This document shows, piece after piece, positions 57,226 to 64,000 of a DNA stretch of 64,000 nucleotides. Within the stretch, counting starts at the first letter, position 1; each line of letters starts with the position of its first letter. The position numbers and the translations under genes were made by a program. Origin of the DNA: Halomonas sp. McH1-25. GTDB taxonomy: Bacteria; Pseudomonadota; Gammaproteobacteria; Pseudomonadales; Halomonadaceae. The notes under the pieces were generated by a model. The model was not told where the DNA came from. It saw only the letters and a list, made by a program, of their open reading frames with translations, and ran no database searches. The stretch covers positions 62,001 through 126,000 of the forward strand of contig NZ_JAKRFI010000005.1 in assembly GCF_022348165.1 (NCBI RefSeq), given 5' to 3'.

Positions 57226-58125
57226 ATGATGCGCATCATCCTGTTTCTTGCCACCAACCTGGCCGTCGTGCTGGTGGCGAGCATCACACTGCGCCTGCTG
57301 GGCGTCGAGCCGTACTTGCAGGCCAACGGGCTGAACATGAACAGCCTGCTGATATTCTGCTTCGTCTTCGGCATGGCGGGATCGCTGGTATCGCTGTTCC
57401 TGTCCAAGACCATGGCCAAGTGGAGCACGAAAACGCAGATCATCGATCAGCCGCGCGATGCCAACGAACAGTGGTTGGTCAATACCGTAGCCGAGCTGGC
57501 GCGTGACGCCGGCATCAAGACGCCGCAAGTGGGTATCTTTCCTGCGCAACAATCCAATGCCTTTGCCACCGGCTGGAACAAGAACGATGCACTGGTCGCC
57601 GTCTCTGCCGGCCTGCTCAATCGTATGCGCCCCGAAGAGATTCGGGCCGTGCTTGCCCACGAGATCGGTCACGTTGCCAATGGCGATATGGTGACCCTGG
57701 CGTTGATTCAGGGCGTACTCAACACCTTCGTGATGTTCTTCGCGCGTGTCGTTGCCCAGGTCCTGGACAGCTTCCTGCGTCGCGACGATAGCGGTGGACT
57801 GGGTTTCATGGGCTACTTTGCGGTGGTCATCGTTGCCGAAATCGTCTTCGGCTTGATTGCCTCGGTCATCGTCGCCTGGTTTTCACGCTTCCGTGAGTAC
57901 CGTGCCGATGCCGCCGGCGCCAGGCTGGCTGGCTCGGGCGCAATGATCAATGCCCTGGCCCGCCTCAAGGCGGAAACCCAAATGCCCAACCAGATGCCGG
58001 ACACCCTGACAGCCTTTGGCATCACTGCCGGCCAGACCCGCAAGATCATGGAGCGTCTCTTTGCCAGCCACCCGCCGCTGGATGATCGTATCCGCGCTCT
58101 CAAGGAGTCGGCATATCGTCAGTAA
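57226..58125 (+). CDS. htpX: Membrane zinc metalloprotease HtpX
   Basis: 299-residue inner-membrane heat-shock protease that helps FtsH clear damaged membrane proteins. Seen: two N-terminal membrane helices (about residues 4-24 and 34-58), zinc motif [10 protein letters not shown] near residue 145, two further hydrophobic segments, and the third zinc ligand Glu in [10 protein letters not shown]. Starts MMRII at 57226 or 57229. A possible sigma-32-like element (ATTGAAA near 57137) lies upstream, but the -10 is weak. Followed by a terminator. Confidence 0.96.
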   Translation: MMRIILFLATNLAVVLVASITLRLLGVEPYLQANGLNMNSLLIFCFVFGMAGSLVSLFLSKTMAKWSTKTQIIDQPRDANEQWLVNTVAELARDAGIKTPQVGIFPAQQSNAFATGWNKNDALVAVSAGLLNRMRPEEIRAVLAHEIGHVANGDMVTLALIQGVLNTFVMFFARVVAQVLDSFLRRDDSGGLGFMGYFAVVIVAEIVFGLIASVIVAWFSRFREYRADAAGARLAGSGAMINALARLKAETQMPNQMPDTLTAFGITAGQTRKIMERLFASHPPLDDRIRALKESAYRQ

Positions 58126-58170
58126 TCGGTAGCCTCGGGCAATAGATGACTTGAGATGCCCAGTAGAATT

Positions 58171-58200
58171 AGCCCTCGCCCTTCCCGGGTGGGGGCTTTT
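58171..58200 (+). terminator. Rho-independent terminator of htpX
   Basis: GC-rich hairpin AGCCCTCGCCC/GGGTGGGGGCT with a five-base loop, followed by TTTT, 45 bases after the htpX stop. Confidence 0.85.
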
Positions 58201-58338
58201 CGTTTGGTTCCAGGCGTTCGCTTTGCTCTCTTCTCCCTGCCCTCTTTATGGACCTCGTCTAACGCTTATGTCCCGCCTTGCAGCCCCCAGCCCCGGCCGG
58301 CCGTTTAGACAAACGGCGTAATACCATGGTCGTATTGC

Positions 58339-58367
58339 TTGAACTAAAGTCTAATGGCGCGCATAAT
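58339..58367 (+). promoter_or_regulatory. Sigma-70 promoter of the 53-residue protein gene
   Basis: TTGAAC, a 17-base spacer and CATAAT, about 34 bases before the ATG at 58401. Before it lies a small hairpin CCGTTTAGACAAACGG (58302-58317). Confidence 0.6.
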
Positions 58368-58400
58368 AGTTTCACTTCTCCAGCCGATAGGGGTAAACAC

Positions 58401-58562
58401 ATGACTACCCAGACAGTCTCAGCGACAAGCACTAGCACTTCAGCGCAGTCTTCCCTGCTCAAGCGCATCGGCACGAAAGCCTACCGCGTCCTGATCCTGA
58501 TGTCCGAAGGGGCTTACAAGGGTTACCAGGCCCAGCGGGCACCGTATTACGCGACGGTCTAA
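58401..58562 (+). CDS. Small hypothetical protein
   Basis: 53 residues: a Thr/Ser-rich N-terminus (about residues 1-18), then KRIGTKAYRVLILMSEGAYKGYQ, one short hydrophobic stretch with flanking basic residues. It has its own promoter, a GGGG ribosome site and a following terminator, so it is a genuine monocistronic gene. No family recognised; the Tyr/Lys-rich helix could associate with membrane or nucleic acid. Confidence 0.7.
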   Translation: MTTQTVSATSTSTSAQSSLLKRIGTKAYRVLILMSEGAYKGYQAQRAPYYATV

Positions 58563-58625
58563 GACAACGCTCGCAGGCTTGGGCCGTCGGTATCCAGCCG
58601 AGCACAGTTCCGCTAGATCTAGTCT

Positions 58626-58657
58626 CGCCTCTGCCCGTTTCAGGCAGGGGCGTTTTT
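58626..58657 (+). terminator. Terminator of the 53-residue protein gene
   Basis: CGCCTCTGCC/GGCAGGGGCG stem with a seven-base loop followed by TTTTT. Confidence 0.88.
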
Positions 58658-58851
58658 CTCTCTACCTCCCCCAAGCATGCAGCGATCCTCCGCAAGCACT
58701 TGGCTGAATGTATTGGCTGTCAGCCTGCGCCACGGCTTGCAAAAAGAAAAAGGCTTATACAAACACTCACGGGCAAGCTGACTATAGTGGCCAGTGCGTG
58801 CTCTCAAGAGCGCACAAATCCGGAATTCTTCAGGCAATAGGGAGTTTTGTC

Positions 58852-59274
58852 ATGAGCGACACCGGACTGCAGGTCTTCGATAGAACGTTGCATACGACCA
58901 ATATCTGGCTCGGCGATATCATGGAGGACAATCTAGTCAGTCGCCAGACGGCGTGGCATGCATTGGGTGCTGTTCTGAGGTGCTTACGGGATCGTCTGCC
59001 CTTACCGTTGGCGGTCCACCTGGGAACGCAGCTTCCTTTATTGATTAGAGGAAGCTACTACGAACGCTGGCAACCGTCCGATCAGCCGGACAAGGTGCGT
59101 ACCCGGGAAGAATTCCTGCAGCAGATCGATGACGAGCTCGCCAAGACCAATCAGGAAACCGATACCGCGGACACGACACGGGTCGTTTTTGCTACGGTCG
59201 CGAAGCATATCGATCCCGGTCAGGTCGAAAAGATCAAGGAAGCCCTGCCCAAGGAGATTCAAGCCTTGTGGTAA
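58852..59274 (+). CDS. DUF2267 domain protein
   Basis: 140 residues from ATG 58852 (AGGGAG upstream). Seen: the DUF2267 pattern TNIWLGDIMEDNL, RQTAWHALGAVLRCLRDRLP, LAVHLGTQLPLLIRGSYYERW, ending EKIKEALPKEIQALW. All helical, soluble. Family function is unknown; such genes are often found near stress or storage functions. It has a good terminator behind it. The upstream gap (58563-58851) shows only the previous terminator and a possible TATAGT -10 near 58783. Confidence 0.88.
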   Translation: MSDTGLQVFDRTLHTTNIWLGDIMEDNLVSRQTAWHALGAVLRCLRDRLPLPLAVHLGTQLPLLIRGSYYERWQPSDQPDKVRTREEFLQQIDDELAKTNQETDTADTTRVVFATVAKHIDPGQVEKIKEALPKEIQALW

Positions 59275-59312
59275 GGCTCGCACGGCAATCGTGAAGTGAT
59301 TGAACGGATCAT

Positions 59313-59352
59313 GCGACGTGGCTGTATCATGCAAGACAGCCACGTCGCTTTT
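59313..59352. terminator. Bidirectional terminator between DUF2267 gene and pdxB
   Basis: A perfect 13-base stem GCGACGTGGCTGT/ACAGCCACGTCGC with a ten-base loop followed by TTTT on the + strand, between convergent genes. On the minus strand the 3' side is less T-rich. Confidence 0.85.
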
Positions 59353-59355
59353 CGT

Positions 59356-60507
59356 CTATTTGCCTGCCAGTTTCAGCTTGAAGCCAAATCCTTCTATAGC
59401 ATCCCGAAGACCGGCGCTGTTCTTCTTCAGGTCAACCCGCAAGGTGGAGAATTCACGGCGCACCGGATATTCGGCCCGATAGCGATCGAAGGCAGCCTCC
59501 ATGCCCAAACGACGACGATAGCGTTCGAAGCCCACCATGTCTCGACGTACGTCGTAACAGGCCCGCACGCAAAGCGCCAGCGCATCCAGTGGTGGCGCCC
59601 AAGCCGTCAGCACGATCTTGTGCAGCCACGGCTCAGGCTTGATCTGCCCCAGCTTGCATCTGGCGGGCAAGCCAAAATGCTCCATCAACGCCTGGTAGAT
59701 CAGCTCCGTGCCACGCATCTTGCCATCCAGACTATGACCGGCGATATGTGGCGTAGCGATATCGACCAGAGAATACAGCGCTTCATCGATGCCCGGCTCG
59801 TGTTCCCATACGTCAAGCACCGTACGCAGGTCGCCACGGTTTTCCAGACGATGATGTAGCGCAGCATTGTCCAGACAAGCGCCTCGACCGGCATTGATCA
59901 GTACGGTGCCGGGCCTGAGCGCCTCGATACGTGCCGCATCCATGAGATGGTAAGTGGAGTGCTCGCCACTCTGCACCAGAGGCGTATGCAGACAAAGGAT
60001 GTCCGCCTGCTCGATCAACGTATCGAGATCGACGAAATCGTCGCGCCCCTCCGCCTCGGCACGGGGTGGATCACAAATCAAGCAGCGGGCATCGAGTTCC
60101 TGCAGGCGTTGCCATAGGCGGTTGCCCACATTGCCGGCCCCGACGATGCCCACGGTGCGCTTGGCCAAGGCGAAGTCCTCTTCCTCGGCCAGCACCAGCA
60201 GGCTGGAAAGCACGTAGTCGACGACCGAGTCGGCATTGCTGCCCGGGGCACTGGCGAAGGCGATGCGCTTGTCGCGAAGATAGTCGAGATCGACATGGTC
60301 GGTGCCGATGGTACAGGTTCCCACGAACTTGACGCGGGAGCCTTCCAACAAGTCTGCATTGACCGGCGTGATCGAACGTACGATGAGCACGTCCTTGTCA
60401 CGCACGGCCTCGCGGCTCATCTCCCGCCCGGGCAAGCGGGTAATCTCGCCCAGATCGGCGAAAAACTCTTCGGCCAACGGAACGTTCTGGTCCACTAGAA
60501 TGCGCAT
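59356..60507 (-). CDS. pdxB: Erythronate-4-phosphate dehydrogenase
   Basis: Second step of the DXP-independent branch to pyridoxal phosphate. 383 residues, family length. Seen: NAD-binding GIVGAGNVGNRLWQRL near residue 120, catalytic Arg in INAGRGACLDN, Glu in DVWEHEPGID and His in TPHIAGHSLDGK, plus the PdxB-specific C-terminal dimerisation domain (from about residue 285). The 2-hydroxyacid dehydrogenase fold alone would be ambiguous; the C-terminal domain decides it. Confidence 0.96.
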   Translation of the reverse strand: MRILVDQNVPLAEEFFADLGEITRLPGREMSREAVRDKDVLIVRSITPVNADLLEGSRVKFVGTCTIGTDHVDLDYLRDKRIAFASAPGSNADSVVDYVLSSLLVLAEEEDFALAKRTVGIVGAGNVGNRLWQRLQELDARCLICDPPRAEAEGRDDFVDLDTLIEQADILCLHTPLVQSGEHSTYHLMDAARIEALRPGTVLINAGRGACLDNAALHHRLENRGDLRTVLDVWEHEPGIDEALYSLVDIATPHIAGHSLDGKMRGTELIYQALMEHFGLPARCKLGQIKPEPWLHKIVLTAWAPPLDALALCVRACYDVRRDMVGFERYRRRLGMEAAFDRYRAEYPVRREFSTLRVDLKKNSAGLRDAIEGFGFKLKLAGK

Positions 60508-60612
60508 GGCATGTTTCGCTCCTTGTTCGTGGCCGGCGGATGGTTACAATGACGCTGGTCATCTTAGGCCGCACCATCGGGAGCGGCAAGCCGTGCCATG
60601 TCAGGAGCCACC

Positions 60613-60891
60613 GTGATCGTCCGCTGGGAAAGTGAACATGACTATGTCCTCGTGCATGTCCATCAGGACATGTTCGGCGACTGGATCTTCAGTCGCGCCT
60701 GGGGCCAAATAGGCACGCAGTTCGGTGGACTCAAACACCAGTTGGCCGATAGCCACGATCAGGCCATGATGTGGCTCGACGACGTGGACCACATCCAGTC
60801 GTCGCGAGGGTTTCGCAAGGTGCTGGAGGCCAACGAGGATAGCCCCGAGGGACGCGATGCCGTTCGCCAGCTGTCGCTGCTGGGGCTTTGA
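60613..60891 (+). CDS. WGR-like small protein
   Basis: 92 residues from a GTG at 60613, set by AGGAG five bases upstream; the ATG at 60598 lies before that site and is less likely. Seen: YVLVHVHQDMFGDWIFSRAW followed by GQIGTQFGG, a stand-alone match to the WGR domain, which in larger proteins binds nucleic acid (for example in PARPs). The rest is an Asp/Gln-rich helix. Function unknown. Divergent from pdxB and convergent with the glutaredoxin-like gene. Confidence 0.75.
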   Translation: MIVRWESEHDYVLVHVHQDMFGDWIFSRAWGQIGTQFGGLKHQLADSHDQAMMWLDDVDHIQSSRGFRKVLEANEDSPEGRDAVRQLSLLGL

Positions 60892-60893
60892 CA

Positions 60894-61223
60894 TCAATTC
60901 AGGAAGCGCCGCCCCTTGACCAGCCGCATGCCGGGCCGGTCCGATCCCGGACGGGTTCCCGCTTCCTCCCGCGCTTCAGCGAGCAGCCCTCTCGTATCGA
61001 GCCAGGCTGCCAGTCTTTCGCTCTCGAAGCCTTTATCGAGTTCATTGCCCCTCTCGTCGCCGAGTACCGGGATACGCGTTCCATAACGGGCCAGCAGCGC
61101 CTCGTCCTCGGCGATCTCGACACGCTCCAGCTGAATGCCGGCACGCCCCAGACGCATCAGCTCGGCCTCCAGCCGCTCGCACAGGTGGCAGCCTAGCGTG
61201 GTGTAAAGTCTCAACTGCGTCAC
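60894..61223 (-). CDS. Glutaredoxin-like (DUF836) protein
   Basis: 109 residues with a thioredoxin fold: LRLYTTLGCHLCERLEAEL carries the CxxC at residues 12-15, TRIPVLG holds the cis-Pro. The C-terminal tail after about residue 75 is basic and poorly ordered. DUF836 members are small thiol proteins of unknown partner, often beside RlmKL-type genes. It overlaps the rlmKL stop by four bases on the same strand, suggesting one transcript. Confidence 0.9.
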   Translation of the reverse strand: MTQLRLYTTLGCHLCERLEAELMRLGRAGIQLERVEIAEDEALLARYGTRIPVLGDERGNELDKGFESERLAAWLDTRGLLAEAREEAGTRPGSDRPGMRLVKGRRFLN

Positions 61224-63397
61224 GTCGACTCCCGATGACGGATGAGAAAGCAGTGGTGCAGGTTCAGACGACGCTGAAAATCCGGGTCGAAGGTGCGGGA
61301 AGTGATGTCCTCCACTGCGTAGCGCTGAACGAGTGCCTCATCGAGTTGGAAACGACGCTGATTATTGGAGAATACCAGCGTACCGCCTGGCGCCAGGCGC
61401 GCCATGGCCAGATTTACCAGCCTCGCGTGGTCACGCTGAATATCCAGCGTACCTTCCATGCGCTTGGAATTGGAGAACGTCGGCGGGTCGAGGAAGATCA
61501 GGTCGAACTCGCTGCCTGCCGTTTCCAGCCAACGGAGACAGTCGTCTCGAACCACCCGGTGGCGGCTGGGGTCGAGTCGATTGAGCGCCAGATTGTCGCG
61601 TGCCCATTCCAGGTAGGTATTGGACAGATCGACGCTGACGCTGTCAGTGGCTCCCCCCAGCGCTGCCTGTACCGTTGCCGTGCCGGTATAGCAGAACAGA
61701 TTGAGGAAACGCTTTCCCTCGGCCATCTGCCCCAATAGCCGCCTCACCGGGCGATGGTCGAGAAACAGGCCGGTATCGAGGTAATCCTGCAAGTTGACCC
61801 ATAGCAGCGCCTTACCCTCACGCACCTGGAAGCGCTCGCCGCTGCTGTCGCGCTTCTGGTACTGGGCCTTCCCTGCCTGGCGTTCGCGCTGCTTGAAATA
61901 GACAAGTTCCGGACGCACCCCAAGCACCTCGGGAAGCACTTCGAGCGCATCCATCAACCGGCGCTGGGCCTGGGCAGGATTGACCGATCGGGGCGGGGCA
62001 TACTCCTGTACATGCACGCGCTCGCCATAGACATCCACGGCCAACGCATACTCCGGCATGTCCGCATCGTACACGCGATAACAACTCTCGCCGCTCTGCT
62101 TGAGCCATTTGCGCAGCCGCTTACGGTTCTTTTCCAGGCGATTGGTGAACATCCGTGCGCCTTCGGAACGCCGGCTACCCGTCTCCTGCTGGCTTTCCTC
62201 CGAATGAGCCGATGCTTCGGGCACGGGAATCAGCAGCAACTTGCAGTCCAGCGGCCCGTTCTTGAAGGCATACTGCTTTTCAGCCCGCAGCCCGGTGCGA
62301 TGCCCCAGGTCGGGGTTGGCCGTAAAAAGCGCCAGTGACCAGCCGGGAAACTCGCTACGCGCGCGTTCGCCCAGGGCCGCATATAGCGGGACCAGCTCGG
62401 GGAGTTCGCCGATGCGTTCCCCATAGGGAGGATTGGTCATGATCAACCCTGGCCGCTCGATGCCAGCGGGCTGCTTCAGCTCGGCCACTGCGCCCCCCTG
62501 GAAGTCGATCAGTGCCGGAATGCCGGCGCGCATGGCATTGGCCTTGGCGGCGGACAGCGCCTGGGGACTGATATCGAACCCATACAGACGCGACTTGATG
62601 CGGCGTCGACCCAGGCTGGCCCTGGCTTCTGCCTCACGCTTGAGCTCTCGCCACATAGCATTGTCATGCCCCGCCCAGCCATGGAATCCATAGCGTTCCC
62701 TATGCAGACCGGGAGCCATGTCTGCCGCCATCAGCGCCGCCTCGATGACCAGCGTACCCGAGCCGCACAAGGGATCGATCAACGGCTCGCCCCGGCGAGC
62801 GCGCTCCAGCCAGCCGGCACGCAATAGCAAGGCGGCCGCCAGGTTCTCCTTGAGCGGCGCATGGCCCTGCTCCTTGCGGTAACCGCGCTGATGCAAGCTG
62901 CTGCCCGACAAATCGATGCCCAGGGTCAACCGGCTGCGATGCAGATGGGCATAGATGCGCAAGTCGGGTTGTCGCAGATCGACATTGGGACGCTCGCGTC
63001 CCACCGCCTGTAGGGCATCGACGATGCCGTCCTTGACGGTCTGCGCCCCGAAGCGGGTATGGCGGATCCGGTCCGATTGGCCATGAAAATCCACTGCCAA
63101 GCTACCCCCGGACACTACATGACCAGCCCAGTCGATTTTTCTGGTGGCTGCATGCAGCGCTTCGGGGGTTTCAATGCCCTCTTCCTGCACGAGACTGAGA
63201 ATGACGCGGTTGGCCAGGCGTGACCACAGACAAACGCGGTAGGCCATAGCGAGCGAGGTGTGGACATATACCCCGGCGACGGTCGTCTTGCCGACCTCAC
63301 CGCCCAGTGCGGCAATTTCTTCGGCAAGGAGAGCTTCCACTCCCTTGGGGCAGGTGACGAAGAGTGTAGCCGCCGAGACGGACTGGGATTCGCTCAT
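61220..63397 (-). CDS. rlmL: Bifunctional 23S rRNA methyltransferase RlmKL
   Basis: 725-residue fusion that makes m2G2445 (RlmL half) and m7G2069 (RlmK half) in 23S rRNA. Seen: THUMP domain (about residues 50-160), RlmL catalytic MTNPPYGERIG near residue 325, RlmK SAM motif FLNLFCYTGTATVQAALGGA near residue 570 and IFLDPPTFSNSK near 635. Both active sites look complete. GGAG precedes the ATG. The upstream gap with rmf (63398-63672) has a palindrome GATCATGC/GCATGATC at 63415-63432. Confidence 0.97.
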   Translation of the reverse strand: MSESQSVSAATLFVTCPKGVEALLAEEIAALGGEVGKTTVAGVYVHTSLAMAYRVCLWSRLANRVILSLVQEEGIETPEALHAATRKIDWAGHVVSGGSLAVDFHGQSDRIRHTRFGAQTVKDGIVDALQAVGRERPNVDLRQPDLRIYAHLHRSRLTLGIDLSGSSLHQRGYRKEQGHAPLKENLAAALLLRAGWLERARRGEPLIDPLCGSGTLVIEAALMAADMAPGLHRERYGFHGWAGHDNAMWRELKREAEARASLGRRRIKSRLYGFDISPQALSAAKANAMRAGIPALIDFQGGAVAELKQPAGIERPGLIMTNPPYGERIGELPELVPLYAALGERARSEFPGWSLALFTANPDLGHRTGLRAEKQYAFKNGPLDCKLLLIPVPEASAHSEESQQETGSRRSEGARMFTNRLEKNRKRLRKWLKQSGESCYRVYDADMPEYALAVDVYGERVHVQEYAPPRSVNPAQAQRRLMDALEVLPEVLGVRPELVYFKQRERQAGKAQYQKRDSSGERFQVREGKALLWVNLQDYLDTGLFLDHRPVRRLLGQMAEGKRFLNLFCYTGTATVQAALGGATDSVSVDLSNTYLEWARDNLALNRLDPSRHRVVRDDCLRWLETAGSEFDLIFLDPPTFSNSKRMEGTLDIQRDHARLVNLAMARLAPGGTLVFSNNQRRFQLDEALVQRYAVEDITSRTFDPDFQRRLNLHHCFLIRHREST

Positions 63398-63414
63398 ATG
63401 TAAAAGACTCCGGG

Positions 63415-63432
63415 ATCATGCTGGCATGATCC
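63415..63432. other. Palindrome in the rlmKL-rmf divergent region
   Basis: GATCATGC-TG-GCATGATC, a perfect 8-base inverted repeat 18 bases before the rlmKL start. Could be a transcription-factor site or a leader hairpin; no further support. Confidence 0.35.
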
Positions 63433-63672
63433 TTTGATTTCAATCAGGTAACCGTTAGGTAACATTTTGTTGACAAAACGCGACTCGACAAGCCTGGTCA
63501 TTCTGAACTAGTAATTAAATCAGTAGCTACTGATAACACGCATGCGTTTTGTCCATGGGCCCTGTGGGTTGTGACGGCAAATCTTCTGCAATGGCGCCAA
63601 GCGTATTGCAAGACGTCTTTCGCCTTCACAACGTCTCGACACTAAAAATCGGTTCTTCAAAGAGGCCATCCG

Positions 63673-63879
63673 ATGAAACGACAGAAACGTGATCGCTTCC
63701 AGCGTGCTTATGTTCATGGCTACAAGGCCGGTATCACTGGTCGTTCCCGTGACGATTGTCCCAGTCAGGACGTGAACCTGCGTGAATACTGGATGAGCGG
63801 TTGGCGTGAAGGTCGAGGGGATCATTGGGCCGGCATGACCGGCGTCTCCGGACTGCACAAGAACCCCATGGTGATGTGA
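63673..63879 (+). CDS. rmf: Ribosome modulation factor
   Basis: 68-residue basic protein that dimerises 70S ribosomes into inactive 100S particles in stationary phase. Seen: KRQKRDRFQRAYVHGYKAGI then GRSRDDCPSQ and REYWMSGWREGRGDHWAG, nearly the whole conserved RMF pattern; slightly longer than E. coli (55). GAGG upstream of the ATG. Followed by a clear terminator. Fits the starvation theme of the left side of the window but is a normal chromosomal gene. Confidence 0.96.
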   Translation: MKRQKRDRFQRAYVHGYKAGITGRSRDDCPSQDVNLREYWMSGWREGRGDHWAGMTGVSGLHKNPMVM

Positions 63880-63960
63880 CCCATCCATATGCTCACCGTT
63901 TCACCGGTTGTCGGTATCCCCGCCACCGGCATGTGCTTCGGTGAAGGATGACACCTTCCA

Positions 63961-63994
63961 AGGCCCGCTGCGTTGCGGGCCTTTCTGCGTTTTC
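63961..63994 (+). terminator. Terminator after rmf
   Basis: AGGCCCGC/GCGGGCCT stem (63961-63982) followed by TTCTGCGTTTTC. Confidence 0.8.
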
Positions 63995-64000
63995 ACTCCG

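Overview
The window looks like chromosome of a moderately halophilic gammaproteobacterium of the Halomonas type (Halomonadaceae). This is inferred from the GC-rich coding style, the housekeeping block on the right (queF, msrB, alaA, htpX, pdxB, rlmKL, rmf), and a sodium-type N-ATPase next to an arginine deiminase operon. No species can be named from sequence alone.

Left part (about 1-35000): an accessory block for energy-limited or low-oxygen survival. It holds a Zn alcohol dehydrogenase, a phasin-like protein, a helical ferritin-like protein, a PHA synthase, a DksA/TraR zinc-finger protein and an extra FtsH. The arcDABC arginine deiminase operon makes ATP without respiration. A complete nine-gene N-ATPase operon (atpDCQRBEFAG) follows. 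Next come GlgX, an outer-membrane protein, a small protein, an amber-interrupted ferritin-like gene, a phasin, an FNR-family regulator without the FNR cysteine cluster, a P-type ATPase with a histone-deacetylase-like hydrolase, alpha-glucan phosphorylase, a host-attachment-type protein, an erythromycin-esterase-type protein, nicotinamidase with a wrecked nicotinate phosphoribosyltransferase, and CbpA/CbpM. The gene content recalls the low-oxygen-activated (lxa) locus of Burkholderia cenocepacia. FNR-type palindromes sit in front of arcD, the phasin, the 21.3-21.6 kb pair and cbpA. At arcD and cbpA the site is placed at -41.5 relative to a plausible -10.

Middle part (about 35000-49600): two divergent L,D-transpeptidases; an RNA gene with about twelve GGA motifs in stem-loops that looks like a CsrB/RsmZ regulator-sequestering RNA; a GH65 phosphorylase with beta-phosphoglucomutase; a YhiI-RbbA-YhhJ type export system; a chemoreceptor with a sigma-28-like promoter and a C-terminal tether; and a graveyard of mobile-element remnants (umuC 3' end, Bro-N antirepressor piece, tyrosine integrase piece) ending at a tRNA-Ser gene.

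Right part (about 49600-64000): ordinary chromosome. It carries a YiiD-type thioesterase, a nitroreductase, queF, a YadGH-type ABC exporter, a 3x(Glu-Gly) tRNA operon with a near-consensus promoter, msrB, a YlqF-type GTPase, alaA, htpX, small proteins, a DUF2267 protein, pdxB, a WGR-like small protein, a glutaredoxin-like protein, rlmKL and rmf.
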